This document shows positions 1 to 10,351 of a DNA stretch of 64,000 nucleotides, piece by piece (positions within the stretch are counted from its first letter, which is position 1; each line of letters opens with the position of its first letter). Source of the stretch: Confluentibacter citreus (GTDB taxonomy: Bacteria; Bacteroidota; Bacteroidia; Flavobacteriales; Flavobacteriaceae); NCBI RefSeq assembly GCF_002807055.1, contig NZ_NIXN01000002.1:62001-126000 (forward strand), read 5' to 3'. Under the pieces are notes generated by a model. The model did no database searches and was not told the DNA's origin. It worked only from the letters and a program-made list of their open reading frames with translations. Position numbers and translations under genes: made by a program.

Positions 1-933
1 TTTAAAATTATAAGGTTTTGTGATTAAATCCTTAGAACTGGCAGCAATTTGGACTTTAAATTCTATATCAGGACTAATGGCATTGGTTGATGTTATTTCG
101 GGTGTTTCTGCATCTTCTAGATGTTCGTCTATGAGTCCACTACCCTCTACATTTAAATCTAAAGACTTTTTATATTTTAATATGGCATCGGCAATCGATA
201 ATGACATATCATTTTGACCTTTTTTTGAATTTAGATAAGCACCTTCAGCAGTATTTGTTAAAAATCCAAGTTCAACCAAAACACTAGGCATAACGGTTTG
301 GTGTAACACTATCAAACCTGCCTGTTTTACTTTTCTGTTAGTTCGTTTTAGTTTATTAGTAAAATTATCTTGAATCAGGCTAGCCAATAATATACTTTGG
401 TCTAAATATTCTTCTTGCCCTAATATGATACTTATGGCAGATTCTGGTGAATTAGGGTCAAAACCAGCATATTTACTTTCATGGTCACTCTCCATGAAAA
501 TTACGGCATTCTCTTTTTTTGCAACTTCAAAATTTGTTTGGTTCTTATGGATACCCAAAACAAAAGTCTCAGTACCATAAGCTTGAGATTTATGTGCATT
601 ACAATGAACAGAAACAAACAAATCTGCATTCGCTTTATTGGCTATTTTTCCCCTTTCAAATAAATCAACAAACACATCTGTTTTACGCGTATAGACAACT
701 TTGATGTTTGGATTCTTCTCCAGTTCTTCTCCAATTCTAAGCACAACATTTAAAGCAATGTCTTTTTCCCTATAGCCATTGCCCAAGTTTCCAGGGTCTC
801 TTCCACCATGACCTGCATCCAGAACAACAACAAACTTGTCGGATTTATTTTGTTCATTATCATCATCAACAAATGACGATAATGTTAATACGGCTATAAA
901 GAATACTAAAATGGATAAACTTTTCGTTCTCAT
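1..933 (-). CDS. N-acetylmuramoyl-L-alanine amidase, C-terminus cut by window edge
   Basis: Predicted periplasmic zinc amidase that splits the bond between MurNAc and the stem peptide, used in cell separation. The ATG at 933 starts a short signal sequence (residues 1-21, ending near LSSFVDD). The Amidase_3 core follows: VVVLDAGHGGRDPGN holds the first zinc His, SVHCNAH a second, and LVELGFLTN is the usual late motif. The frame stays open to base 1. The last visible residues (FKVQIAASSKDL) look like the start of a SPOR-type region, as in many flavobacterial amidases. It is divergent from lptD with a 110-bp gap. The 3' end lies outside the window. Confidence 0.93.
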   Translation of the reverse strand, partial: MRTKSLSILVFFIAVLTLSSFVDDDNEQNKSDKFVVVLDAGHGGRDPGNLGNGYREKDIALNVVLRIGEELEKNPNIKVVYTRKTDVFVDLFERGKIANKANADLFVSVHCNAHKSQAYGTETFVLGIHKNQTNFEVAKKENAVIFMESDHESKYAGFDPNSPESAISIILGQEEYLDQSILLASLIQDNFTNKLKRTNRKVKQAGLIVLHQTVMPSVLVELGFLTNTAEGAYLNSKKGQNDMSLSIADAILKYKKSLDLNVEGSGLIDEHLEDAETPEITSTNAISPDIEFKVQIAASSKDLITKPYNFK

Positions 934-1038
934 ATGGATTTTAACGACTAAAAATGCAACTTATTACTCAATGGATTTAAGCTTAAATTTAATTTAATTT
1001 TTTGTTCAATAATTAAATTAATCACAGAAAAATATATG

Positions 1039-1046
1039 TAATTTTG
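1039..1046 (+). promoter_or_regulatory. -7 element TAATTTTG overlapping annotated lptD start
   Basis: Perfect match to the Bacteroidota -7 consensus TAnnTTTG. No TTG -33 box sits 17-23 bases upstream, so support is partial. It overlaps the TTG start proposed at 1044. If it is used, translation of lptD must begin further downstream. Confidence 0.35.
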
Positions 1047-3794
1047 GCTTTTCAAAAACCGAGCCATACTTTTACAAAAATACATTTAAAAGCGTTGCAT
1101 ACAAACAACTTTAAAATACTTTTTGCATTAAGTTTTACAGTGTTTATCAACATGTATAGCTTCGCCCAAGACTTCCCAAAAAAGCAAAATCCTATTGAGC
1201 CAAGTACCCAAGATAGTGTGGTGGTAAGTGTAGATAGTTTGTTGATTCCAGAAATTTCAGAAAAGGCTCAAGATACCATTGTAAAGGATTCCATAAAACC
1301 AAAAAAAGAAACTTTAACGGATATTGTTACGTATAAGGCAACTGATTACACATCGTTCAACCAAAAAAAGAAACAACTTTATTTATACAACGAAGCCGAA
1401 ATAACGTATGGCGATATCAATATAAGAGCAGGGAGCATTACAGTAGATTATAGCAAAAACACCGTTTACGCCAAAGGTATTATAGACTCAACTAATACAT
1501 ATATACAAGCACCTGTTTTTACCCAAGGCCAGAATGTGGTTGAACCAGATTCCATAATTTATAATACCAAAACAGAAAAAGCACTCATCTATAATAGTGT
1601 AACCGAACAATCTGGAGGCACCGTCATTGCCTCTATGACAAAAAAAGAAAACGATTCGGTTTACTTTATAAACAGAGGAAAGTATACCACAGCCGAAAAC
1701 CTTGACGACCCAGAATATTATATTTTATTAAGAAAAGCCAAGGTAGTGCCCGGAAAAAAAATAGTAACCGGGTTGGCCAACTTATTCATTTATGATGTAC
1801 CAACACCTATAGGTTTACCGTTCGGTTTTTTTCCGCAGACTGAGACACAAACATCAGGTATTATTATCCCTACATTTGGTGAACAGAACGAAAGAGGTTA
1901 CTTTTTACAAAATGGCGGGTATTATTTTGCCATAAGTGATTATGTGGATTTAGCTGTTTTAGGAGATTATTATACCAACGGAAGTTATGGATTGCGTTTG
2001 GAAAGCAACTATGCCTTGCGATATAAATTTAGAGGTAACTTCGCATTTAGGTATGAAAACTTGATAAGTAGCGAACGTGGTTTTCCGGATTATTCAAGGG
2101 CTACGGTTTATAATTTACGTTGGTCGCATAGTCAAGATGGGAAATCGAGTCCGAATTCACGTTTTTCCGCTTCCGTAAACTTAGGTAGTAGCGCTTATTA
2201 TAGAACCACGCTTAATCAAGCAAATATTGGAAGTACTTTAAATAATACGCTATCATCATCGGTATCCTATTCCAAAACATTTCAGGGAGAACCGCAAACA
2301 AATATAAGCCTTACAGCCACACATACCCAAAACACCAATACCCAAGAAATTAATATGACACTGCCTACTTTTCAAGGTAGTGTTGGAAGGATTTTTCCTT
2401 TTGCACCAAAAATTGGGACAAAGAAAGGCATGATTCATAATGTGAGCTTACAATATAATGTTAGAGGAGAAAATAGAATTAGAACAACCGATTCACTTTT
2501 CTTTACAAAGCAAATGTTTAAAGAAGCCGAAGCCGGATTTCAACACAATATTCCGTTAAGTACAAACTTTAAATTATTTAAACACTTCAGCTTAAGTGCT
2601 AGCACCAATTATAATGAAGTTTGGACCTTCAAAACCATAAAAAAATCGTTTGATGAAATTAATAGAACCGTTGTAATTGATACTGTTAATAACTTTGACA
2701 CTTTTAGAACGTATAATTTTAGTGCCAGCTTGGGAACCACTATTTATGGCATGTTCAATTTTGAAAAAGAAGGCAAAGACACCAAAATTAAAGCTATAAG
2801 GCATATTGTAAGGCCTTCTGTGAGTTATAATGTCAATCCTTCCTTTGATAGGTATTATGATACTTATGAGGTTGTAAGTGCAGACGGACTAACCACTAGT
2901 GACGTAGAGTATACCCGTTTTGAGAGGTCAATTTTTGGAATTCCGAATCAAACGTTTTCAAGTTCGGTAGGGCTTTCAGTATCAAATAATTTTGAAGCCA
3001 AAGTAAGAGATAAAGATACTACGGCTACAGAATTAAAAAAAATTATCCTCCTAAACAATTTAAATTTCTCAACCGCTTATAACCTTGCTGGTGACTCATT
3101 GCAATGGAGCCCCGTGAGAATGACTGGAGGTACCCAATTATTTGATAATAAATTAAGTATTAATTTTGGAGCTACTTTAGATCCTTATGCACTAGATAAC
3201 AATAACAATAAAATTGATAGATTCAATATCGCTAACGGTGGGAGTCTATTTAGGCTTACAAGTGCCAATTTTACCGCGAGTACCTCATTTTCTAGCAAAG
3301 ACAATAAAAAAGGCGCTAATAATAGAGGTATTGAAGAGAATATGAGAAACGGTGGTAGGGATGATGATTTATTTGGACTACCCCAAGATTATGTCAATCC
3401 TAACTTGGATGAGGAAGAAGATACTGATGAAGAAGAAACACCTTCTGAATTTTATAACAATAAAATTCCATGGAGTTTGCGTTTGGCCTATGCCGTAAAC
3501 TATTCCAATGCCAGAAGGGAAAATTTAATATCGTCGCACTCCCTCATGTTTTCTGGAGATATAGAATTATCTCCCAAATGGTCGGTTGGGGCTTCTTCTG
3601 GTTATGATTTAAAAAGCAACGGTTTTACGTTTACGCAATTACGATTTGAACGCGATTTGTTAAGTTGGCGTATGAATTTTAGCTGGGTTCCCTTTAGTAC
3701 CATAAGTTCATGGAACTTTTTTATTGGTATAAAATCCAACATCTTAAAAGACCTTAAATACGAAAAACGTAGGCAGCCCGATCAACGACTTTAA
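1044..3794 (+). CDS. lptD: LPS-assembly outer-membrane protein LptD
   Basis: Large outer-membrane barrel that inserts lipopolysaccharide into the outer leaflet. The 916-residue reading has a hydrophobic signal segment ending in SFAQ (about residue 40). An OstA-like periplasmic region follows (about 85-250, with YLYNEAEITYGDINIRAG), then a long barrel rich in alternating aromatic and polar strands. A very acidic loop (DEEEDTDEEE, near residue 790) interrupts the barrel. The start is uncertain: TTG 1044 gives a long n-region, whereas TTG 1095 gives a compact signal peptide and lies beyond the -7 element at 1039. ridA follows after 19 bases, so the two may be co-transcribed. Confidence 0.9.
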   Translation: MAFQKPSHTFTKIHLKALHTNNFKILFALSFTVFINMYSFAQDFPKKQNPIEPSTQDSVVVSVDSLLIPEISEKAQDTIVKDSIKPKKETLTDIVTYKATDYTSFNQKKKQLYLYNEAEITYGDINIRAGSITVDYSKNTVYAKGIIDSTNTYIQAPVFTQGQNVVEPDSIIYNTKTEKALIYNSVTEQSGGTVIASMTKKENDSVYFINRGKYTTAENLDDPEYYILLRKAKVVPGKKIVTGLANLFIYDVPTPIGLPFGFFPQTETQTSGIIIPTFGEQNERGYFLQNGGYYFAISDYVDLAVLGDYYTNGSYGLRLESNYALRYKFRGNFAFRYENLISSERGFPDYSRATVYNLRWSHSQDGKSSPNSRFSASVNLGSSAYYRTTLNQANIGSTLNNTLSSSVSYSKTFQGEPQTNISLTATHTQNTNTQEINMTLPTFQGSVGRIFPFAPKIGTKKGMIHNVSLQYNVRGENRIRTTDSLFFTKQMFKEAEAGFQHNIPLSTNFKLFKHFSLSASTNYNEVWTFKTIKKSFDEINRTVVIDTVNNFDTFRTYNFSASLGTTIYGMFNFEKEGKDTKIKAIRHIVRPSVSYNVNPSFDRYYDTYEVVSADGLTTSDVEYTRFERSIFGIPNQTFSSSVGLSVSNNFEAKVRDKDTTATELKKIILLNNLNFSTAYNLAGDSLQWSPVRMTGGTQLFDNKLSINFGATLDPYALDNNNNKIDRFNIANGGSLFRLTSANFTASTSFSSKDNKKGANNRGIEENMRNGGRDDDLFGLPQDYVNPNLDEEEDTDEEETPSEFYNNKIPWSLRLAYAVNYSNARRENLISSHSLMFSGDIELSPKWSVGASSGYDLKSNGFTFTQLRFERDLLSWRMNFSWVPFSTISSWNFFIGIKSNILKDLKYEKRRQPDQRL

Positions 3795-3813
3795 TTAACT
3801 AATATATAAGTAG

Positions 3814-4197
3814 ATGAAAAAAGTTATTAATACACCCAATGCCCCAACGCCTATTGGCCCATACAATCAAGCTATTTTAAGCGGAGATACATTATACCTA
3901 TCTGGTCAAATTGCTGTAAATGTAGAAACCGGGAAATTGGTTTTAGATAATGTGAAAGCCGAAACCAAACAAGTTATGGAAAACCTGAAAGCGATTCTTA
4001 ATGCTGCTGATATGAGTTTTGAGAATGTGGTAAAATCTACAATTTTTATTAGTGATATGAATGATTTCTCTCTAATAAACGAAGTGTATGGAAGTTATTT
4101 TGAAGACGCTAATGCACCTGCTAGAGAGACGGTGCAAGTTGCTAGATTGCCTAAAGATGTACATGTTGAAATCAGTATGATAGCCGTTAAACTATAA
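3814..4197 (+). CDS. ridA: RidA family enamine/imine deaminase
   Basis: 127 residues, the normal length for RidA. The family hydrolyses reactive 2-aminoacrylate-type enamines released by PLP enzymes. The sequence shows the opening IGPYNQA, the central GQIA strand, the active-site Arg104 in PARETVQVA and Glu119 in HVEISMIAV. The ATG at 3814 is the only good start. It lies 19 bases after lptD. It converges on the kinase gene with only seven bases between the two stop codons, leaving no room for a terminator. Confidence 0.95.
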   Translation: MKKVINTPNAPTPIGPYNQAILSGDTLYLSGQIAVNVETGKLVLDNVKAETKQVMENLKAILNAADMSFENVVKSTIFISDMNDFSLINEVYGSYFEDANAPARETVQVARLPKDVHVEISMIAVKL

Positions 4198-4204
4198 CCT
4201 TTAT

Positions 4205-5629
4205 TTAGACGGATTTTTGTGGCGAATATTTAACCAATAGTTCTTTTAGCCTATCAGTTTCAATAGGTTTGGCCAAAAAATCATCAACACCAGATAGTTT
4301 GGCTTTCTCAATATCAGCCTCAAAAGCACTTGCCGAAACAGCTATAATTGGTGTTAGGGTTCTAGCATATTTATCTGTTGCCTTAATGGTTCTAGTAGCT
4401 TCATAACCATCCATTTCTGGCATATAAATATCCATAAAAATCAAATCGAAATCTAGAACACTATACAATTTTACGGCTTCAAGTCCATTTCTCACCAAGG
4501 TACAATCTGCTCCTTGTTGCTCTAGCAAAAATTTAATAACCTTTTGGTTTATTTTATTATCCTCGGCTACAAGCACACTAAATTTATAGTCAAATTTATT
4601 CAATAAATCAACTGCGGGATCTTTAGTATCGGTTTTTAGGTTCAACGTCTTTTTCAATTGTAAACTGAAATAAAATATGGAACCTTCATTCTCCTTACTT
4701 TCAACTTCTAACTCACCTCCCATTAATTTCACCAATTTGTATGAAATGGAAAGCCCCATGCCTCCACCTCTATAATGTTGCATGGTTGAGACGTCATCAC
4801 TTTTAGAGGTCTTAAAAATTTTTTTAACTTCAAAAGGAGATAACCCAACACCTGTATCTTTAATGTAAAAGGTAACAATTTGGTTGTCGTCATTGCTAAC
4901 CGTTTGGTGTATGGTAATGGATATTTTACCTGAATGCGTAAACTTAATGGCATTATTAACTAAATTAATAAGCACTTGCTGTATTCGGGATAAATCACCC
5001 AATAATAAGAATTTAGGTTTCTTTTCTGATAAAAATTTAAATTCAAACTCTAAGTTTTTGTCCCAAGCTTGATATTCTAAAACTTTGAAAAGCTTAGATA
5101 GATCTGACTCTAAATCTATAACAACTAAATTTAAATTTGTATTGTCCTGCTCAAACTTAGCATTATCTAAAATCATATTCACCAACTGTAATAAATGTTC
5201 TGATGAATATTGGGCAATTTCAACTTCTGCCATTTGATCACTATCCAAATTCGTTTTCTTCAACATATTAAGCATTCCCAATACAGCATTAAGGGGTATC
5301 CTAATTTCATGGCTCATATTTGCCAGATAAACTGATTTATGATCGACAAGTAAATTAGCTTTTTCTAAGCTTTTCTCTAGTTTATTGATCTCATCAATCA
5401 ATTCAGATTTAATATACCCATCATGGGCTTTGTTCCATAAAAGATATACTACTGCGATAAGCAATATGCATACAACAACTAATAAGAAAGTAGCAATAAC
5501 ATACAAATCCCTATTTTCATCCATGTAACTGTACAACAAATAAAAAATAACGCAAATGGCAACCAACGCCAAAAAAAATAGGCCAATAATACGTTTTGAA
5601 AACTTGCTGGATGGAGATAAAAACATCAT
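4205..5629 (-). CDS. Hybrid sensor histidine kinase with C-terminal receiver
   Basis: 474-residue inner-membrane signalling protein. Two transmembrane helices (about 13-33 and 42-65) flank a short loop, so no sizeable external sensor domain is seen. A coiled-coil stretch (75-100) leads to HisKA with phospho-acceptor His107 in NMSHEIRIP. The ATPase has its N box (NLVNNAIKF), G1 (DTGVGLS) and G2 (GGGMGLS). The receiver spans about 350-470, with phospho-Asp in FMDIYMPEMDG and a C-terminal KPIE. Most such kinases have R.PLN after the His; here IRIPLN. No cognate regulator lies nearby and the signal is unknown. Confidence 0.93.
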   Translation of the reverse strand: MMFLSPSSKFSKRIIGLFFLALVAICVIFYLLYSYMDENRDLYVIATFLLVVVCILLIAVVYLLWNKAHDGYIKSELIDEINKLEKSLEKANLLVDHKSVYLANMSHEIRIPLNAVLGMLNMLKKTNLDSDQMAEVEIAQYSSEHLLQLVNMILDNAKFEQDNTNLNLVVIDLESDLSKLFKVLEYQAWDKNLEFEFKFLSEKKPKFLLLGDLSRIQQVLINLVNNAIKFTHSGKISITIHQTVSNDDNQIVTFYIKDTGVGLSPFEVKKIFKTSKSDDVSTMQHYRGGGMGLSISYKLVKLMGGELEVESKENEGSIFYFSLQLKKTLNLKTDTKDPAVDLLNKFDYKFSVLVAEDNKINQKVIKFLLEQQGADCTLVRNGLEAVKLYSVLDFDLIFMDIYMPEMDGYEATRTIKATDKYARTLTPIIAVSASAFEADIEKAKLSGVDDFLAKPIETDRLKELLVKYSPQKSV

Positions 5630-5645
5630 TTAATTATTATTTTAA

Positions 5646-5653
5646 CAAACATA
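5646..5653 (-). promoter_or_regulatory. -7 element for the hybrid kinase gene
   Basis: On the minus strand this reads TATGTTTG, a perfect TAnnTTTG. It sits 17 bases before the ATG at 5629, so the leader would be very short. No -33 TTG lies at the standard distance. Confidence 0.4.
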
Positions 5654-5746
5654 ATCCATAATTAATTAAATACATAAAACAATGATGGTTTTTGAGTGCC
5701 ATTTAATATATGTCGCATTTTATAATACTAAATATTAAAAAAGACA

Positions 5747-5754
5747 TATTTTTG
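5747..5754 (+). promoter_or_regulatory. -7 element for guaC
   Basis: TATTTTTG matches TAnnTTTG exactly and lies 25 bases before the guaC ATG at 5779. A -33 TTG is not evident. No purine riboswitch-like structure was recognised in the 149-bp divergent gap. Confidence 0.4.
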
Positions 5755-5778
5755 ATATTGGATTAATTTCAGATACTT

Positions 5779-6819
5779 ATGCGCATAGAATATGATATAA
5801 AACTAGGATTTAAGGATGTTATGATCCGTCCGAAACGTTCCACTCTAAAAAGCAGATCGGAAGTTAATTTAGACAGGGAATTCAAATTTATGCACAGCCC
5901 TGTAACTTGGGAAGGCATTCCCATTATGGCGGCAAATATGGATACCGTGGGCACGTTTGAAATGGCTCATGCCCTTTCTAGTAAAAAATTGATTACGGCT
6001 ATACACAAACATTACACCATTAATGATTGGAATCTGTTTTTTGAAAATACTCAGGATACCATGTCTGATTATGTAGCCATTAGCACAGGGATTAGCAAAC
6101 ATGATTCCGACAAATTAGCGACCATTATTAGTCGAAATCCACAACTTAAATTCATTTGTATTGATGTTGCCAACGGTTATTCTGAACACTTTGCAAACTT
6201 TGTAAAAAAAATGAGGGGTTTATATCCAGACAAAGTCATTATAGCAGGAAATGTGGTTACGGGCGAAATGGTTGAAGAACTATTATTGTCTGGTGCGGAT
6301 GTTGTAAAAGTTGGTATTGGCCCTGGTTCTGTATGTACCACCAGAATAAAAACGGGGGTCGGCTATCCACAATTATCTGCTATTATTGAATGTGCTGATG
6401 CTGCACATGGTTTGGGCGGACAAATCATAAGCGATGGTGGTTGCACAACGCCCGGTGATGTCGCGAAAGCATTTGGTGCTGGTGCCGACTTTGTCATGCT
6501 GGGTGGTATGTTTGCTGGCCATGATGAAAGTGGCGGGGAGATTATAGAAAAAAATGGAAAGCCCTATCGGAAATTTTATGGGATGAGCTCATCTACCGCT
6601 ATGGAAAAACATGTTGGTGGTGTTGCCGAATACAGAGCCAGTGAAGGAAAAACAGTTGAAATCCCATATAGAGGTAAAGTGGATAACACCTTGCAGGATA
6701 TTTTGGGAGGCTTAAGAAGCACTTGTACCTATGTTGGTGCTCGACGGTTAAAAGAACTCACCAAACGTACTACTTTTATTAGGGTGGCAGAACAGGAAAA
6801 TCAAATTTATACGGAATAA
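5779..6819 (+). CDS. guaC: GMP reductase
   Basis: NADPH-dependent reductive deamination of GMP to IMP, in purine salvage. At 346 residues it has the length of GuaC and lacks the CBS insert of IMP dehydrogenase. The N-terminus ([18 protein letters not shown]) is GMP-reductase-like. The phosphate loop and catalytic Cys are in [11 protein letters not shown], and [11 protein letters not shown] and the late YRG follow the family pattern. It is a single gene, divergent from the kinase, with its own -7 element. Confidence 0.95.
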   Translation: MRIEYDIKLGFKDVMIRPKRSTLKSRSEVNLDREFKFMHSPVTWEGIPIMAANMDTVGTFEMAHALSSKKLITAIHKHYTINDWNLFFENTQDTMSDYVAISTGISKHDSDKLATIISRNPQLKFICIDVANGYSEHFANFVKKMRGLYPDKVIIAGNVVTGEMVEELLLSGADVVKVGIGPGSVCTTRIKTGVGYPQLSAIIECADAAHGLGGQIISDGGCTTPGDVAKAFGAGADFVMLGGMFAGHDESGGEIIEKNGKPYRKFYGMSSSTAMEKHVGGVAEYRASEGKTVEIPYRGKVDNTLQDILGGLRSTCTYVGARRLKELTKRTTFIRVAEQENQIYTE

Positions 6820-7015
6820 CGGAAACTTTCCAAGGTTATTCAATGCATAAATAGCTCATTTTTTAAGGCTAAATTTACAGATTCAAAAATCTTTGTTTTA
6901 AAATTGATAAAATCATAATTTATCAGCATAAATTATATCACTATTTTGGAGGTGTTTTTAAAATTAAAAAATAAAAATAACTTACATTGTAGTTGATTTT
7001 AAATTAAGTTAATAG

Positions 7016-10000
7016 ATGGCATTAAAAATTGTAATTTCACATAAAACATTATACAAATACGATAGACCGGTATCACTTTCTCCACATATATTTAGACTTC
7101 GGCCTGCGCCACATAGCAGAACACCCATAGAAGCCTATTCTATAAAAATAAAACCTGAAAATCAATTCTTTAATTGGCAACAAGACCCTTTCGGGAATTA
7201 CTTGGCACGATTGATTTTTCCAGAAAAAACCACGGAATTATCTATTGATGTTGAAATTATTGCGGATTTAAAAACCATCAATCCTTTTGATTTCTTTGTT
7301 GAGGAATCTGCCGAAGAATATCCATTTGAGTATAACGAGACTATAAAAAAAGAGCTTCTTCCCTATTTGGAAGTTACTGAAAGAGGTGAATTATTAATGG
7401 ACTTTTTAAAAACCATTGATAAAACGCCAAGAAAAACCATTTACTTTTTAATCGACATCAACAGAAAAATATACGAATTCCTTAATTACAACATTCGTAT
7501 GGATCCCGGCGTACAAACTTGTGAAGAAACCCTAAGTCAGAAAAATGGCTCTTGCAGGGATTATGCATGGTTGTTTGTTCAAACGCTGCGTCATTTAGGA
7601 TTTGGAGCACGCTTTGTGTCTGGGTATTTGGTACAATTAAAATCGGATGAGAAATCATTGGATGGGCCATCGGGTCCTGAAGAGGATTTTACCGATTTAC
7701 ACGCTTGGGCAGAGGTGTATTTGCCTGGTGCTGGCTGGATTGGTTTTGATGCTACGTCTGGATTGCTAGCTGGCGAAGGCCATATTCCTCTGGCTTGCAC
7801 ACCTTCGTTTGAAAGTGCTGCCCCAGTTTCGGGAATGACCGATATTTGTGAAACGGAATTCTTTTTTGAGAACTCCGTAAAACGCATTTTTGAATCGCCT
7901 CGTGTTACAAAACCCTATACGGAAGAACAGTGGAAAGCCATTTATAAACTGGGTTACCAAGTTGAAAAACAATTGCAAAAAGGTGATGTTAGACTGACTA
8001 TGGGAGGCGAACCTACCTTTGTGTCTATTGACGATATGGAATCACCAGAATGGAACACCGATGCAGACGGTCCGCACAAAAGGGAATTAGCAAAAAACCT
8101 TTCGGTTAGGTTGTATGATACCTTTGCTAAAGGTGGTGTCCTACACCAAGCTCAAGGGAAATGGTATCCTGGGGAACCTTTACCAAGATGGACTATCGAA
8201 CTATGCTGGAGAAAAGATGGAAAGAACATTTGGAACAATAAAAAGCTGTTTTCGTTATTTTCCGATAATCCTAAAGTTCCGAAAGACGCTGATAAATTAT
8301 TCCTGAAGTCGTTAACAAAATATTTAGGCATTACCGATACCACGATAAAACCAACTTTTGAAGATTCTTTTTATTTTCTGTGGCAAGAAGGTAAAATGCC
8401 TATAGATATCGACCCAACCAAAGAAGATGGTAATATGCTTGTTAAAAATAAGCTTAAGGAAATTCTAAAAGAAGGCACCTCAAAAGCCATAGGCTACGTA
8501 TTGCCGCTGAATAATACCATGAACAGTTGGTATACCTGCCATTGGGAGTTTAGAAGACAGCATTTATTTTTAATTCCGGGAAATTCGCCCGTGGGCTTAC
8601 GCTTACCTCTGGATTCTTTAGTGGAGACACCAGAGCATGAGGAATTTCCAATACATCAACCAGACCTCTTTTCAAAAAAGAAAAAACTACCCAATTACAA
8701 AAGAGTTGTAAACAAAAGGGTGGACGATATTAAGACCAACGGTATTCCATCAAAGAAAACCAATTATTTTATAAGAACGGCTTTATGTGCTGAAGTTAGG
8801 GACGAAAAACTTCACTTGTTTTTACCACCTTTAGACAGTGCCGAAATATTTTTGGATTTAATGGCTTCCATTGAAGCAACGGCCAAGGAACTATCCATTC
8901 CTGTAATTATTGAAGGCTACGACCCACCAAAAGATAACCGATTGGAATCCATGAAAGTGACTCCAGACCCCGGTGTTATTGAGGTGAATGTACATCCTGC
9001 TAAAAACTGGGAAGAACTTACTTATAATACTTTGACCCTTTATGACCAAGCAAAGAAATCACGTTTGGGTACAGAAAAATTCATGCTTGATGGTAAACAT
9101 ACGGGTACTGGTGGTGGTAACCACGTGACATTGGGTGGTATTACCCCTGCCGATAGTCCACTTTTAAGAAAACCAAGTTTATTACGAAGTTTATTGACGT
9201 TTTGGCAACACCACCCCGGCCTTTCTTATTTGTTTTCTGGAGCTTTTATTGGGGCTACCAGTCAAGCACCTCGGATTGATGAAGCCAGAATGGAAAACCT
9301 GTATGAACTTGAAATCGCATTTAATCAAATTCCGAAAAACGGTAAAGTCCCTTTTTGGTTGACCGATAGGTTGTTCAGACATTTGTTAACAGATCTTACA
9401 GGCAATACGCACCGCGCTGAGTTTTGTATCGATAAATTATATTCCCCAGACTCGTCTTCGGGCAGATTGGGTATTTTAGAACTACGTGCTTTTGATATGC
9501 CACCGCACCCACAAATGAGTTTGATGCAAAACTTATTGGTAAGAACCTTGGTGGCTTGGTTTTGGAATAAACCTTACGAACATAAATTAGTCCGCTGGGG
9601 TACCGAATTGCATGATAAATTTTTAATTGAACATTTTGTAAGAGAAGATATTAAAGACATTGTTGCCCAACTAAACAAGGCAGGTTATAAATTTAGGGAA
9701 GATTGGTTCAATCCGTTTTTTGAATTTAGGTTTCCGCTTCATGGTATGGTTGAAATCAATAATATCCATTTGGAATTACGCGCCGGTATCGAACCTTGGA
9801 ATGTTCTTGGAGAAGAAGTTACAGGTGGTGGCACAGCAAGGTATGTCGATTCTTCTGTAGAACGCCTTCAGGTGAAGGTGGCTAATTTCAACAATGACCG
9901 CTATGTACTGACATGCAATGGCATAAAAGTAGACTTAAAAAGTACATCAGTAAAAGAAGAATTTGTTGCTGGCGTGCGTTACAAAGCTTGGAATCCGTAT

Positions 10001-10339
10001 TCGGCCATGCACCCAACCATCGATGTAGATACACCTTTGGTTTTTGATATTGTGGATACATGGAACCGACGTTCCATTGGTGGATGCACCTATTTTGTGG
10101 CGCATCCGGGAGGACGTTCCTACGAAACCTACCCTGTTAATAGCTATGAAGCAGAATCCAGAAGGATCAGTCGTTTTTGGGAATTTGGTCATACACAAGG
10201 TGATGTGGAAAATATTTCCCAAGACACTGATAAATCCAATAAAAGTGTCAAACAAAAAGCTGGGGAGAAAAAATTCAGATATAAAGTGCTTCCAATCAAT
10301 TTTGAGTTTCCAAATACCTTAGATTTGCGAAAAAAATAA
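7016..10339 (+). CDS. Transglutaminase-like protease fused to DUF2126
   Basis: 1107-residue cytoplasmic protein with no signal peptide. Residues 1-290 are a bacterial transglutaminase-like module: an N-terminal beta domain (ISHKTLYKYDRPVSLSPHIFRLRP), then a papain-type triad Cys180 (GSCRDYA), His229 (LHAWAEVY) and Asp245 (GFDATSG). From about residue 310 to the end it matches DUF2126 (COG4196), with GGEPTFVSIDD near 330 and GTGGGNHVTLGG near 700. That region is predicted to be an amidoligase-like catalytic domain. It is first in a three-gene unit, 12 bases before the ATP-grasp gene. The substrate is unknown. The fused architecture is common in COG4196 proteins. Confidence 0.9.
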   Translation: MALKIVISHKTLYKYDRPVSLSPHIFRLRPAPHSRTPIEAYSIKIKPENQFFNWQQDPFGNYLARLIFPEKTTELSIDVEIIADLKTINPFDFFVEESAEEYPFEYNETIKKELLPYLEVTERGELLMDFLKTIDKTPRKTIYFLIDINRKIYEFLNYNIRMDPGVQTCEETLSQKNGSCRDYAWLFVQTLRHLGFGARFVSGYLVQLKSDEKSLDGPSGPEEDFTDLHAWAEVYLPGAGWIGFDATSGLLAGEGHIPLACTPSFESAAPVSGMTDICETEFFFENSVKRIFESPRVTKPYTEEQWKAIYKLGYQVEKQLQKGDVRLTMGGEPTFVSIDDMESPEWNTDADGPHKRELAKNLSVRLYDTFAKGGVLHQAQGKWYPGEPLPRWTIELCWRKDGKNIWNNKKLFSLFSDNPKVPKDADKLFLKSLTKYLGITDTTIKPTFEDSFYFLWQEGKMPIDIDPTKEDGNMLVKNKLKEILKEGTSKAIGYVLPLNNTMNSWYTCHWEFRRQHLFLIPGNSPVGLRLPLDSLVETPEHEEFPIHQPDLFSKKKKLPNYKRVVNKRVDDIKTNGIPSKKTNYFIRTALCAEVRDEKLHLFLPPLDSAEIFLDLMASIEATAKELSIPVIIEGYDPPKDNRLESMKVTPDPGVIEVNVHPAKNWEELTYNTLTLYDQAKKSRLGTEKFMLDGKHTGTGGGNHVTLGGITPADSPLLRKPSLLRSLLTFWQHHPGLSYLFSGAFIGATSQAPRIDEARMENLYELEIAFNQIPKNGKVPFWLTDRLFRHLLTDLTGNTHRAEFCIDKLYSPDSSSGRLGILELRAFDMPPHPQMSLMQNLLVRTLVAWFWNKPYEHKLVRWGTELHDKFLIEHFVREDIKDIVAQLNKAGYKFREDWFNPFFEFRFPLHGMVEINNIHLELRAGIEPWNVLGEEVTGGGTARYVDSSVERLQVKVANFNNDRYVLTCNGIKVDLKSTSVKEEFVAGVRYKAWNPYSAMHPTIDVDTPLVFDIVDTWNRRSIGGCTYFVAHPGGRSYETYPVNSYEAESRRISRFWEFGHTQGDVENISQDTDKSNKSVKQKAGEKKFRYKVLPINFEFPNTLDLRKK

Positions 10340-10351
10340 AAGCCCCATTTA

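Noticed and set aside
6820-7015. Riboswitch or small RNA in the guaC-transglutaminase gap
   Set aside because: The 196 bases are AT-rich without a convincing conserved fold or promoter pair.
7591-7887. Antisense ORFs inside the transglutaminase-DUF2126 gene and many similar overlaps elsewhere
   Set aside because: They mirror the codon pattern of intact genes with clear families on the other strand and have no start context or neighbours of their own.
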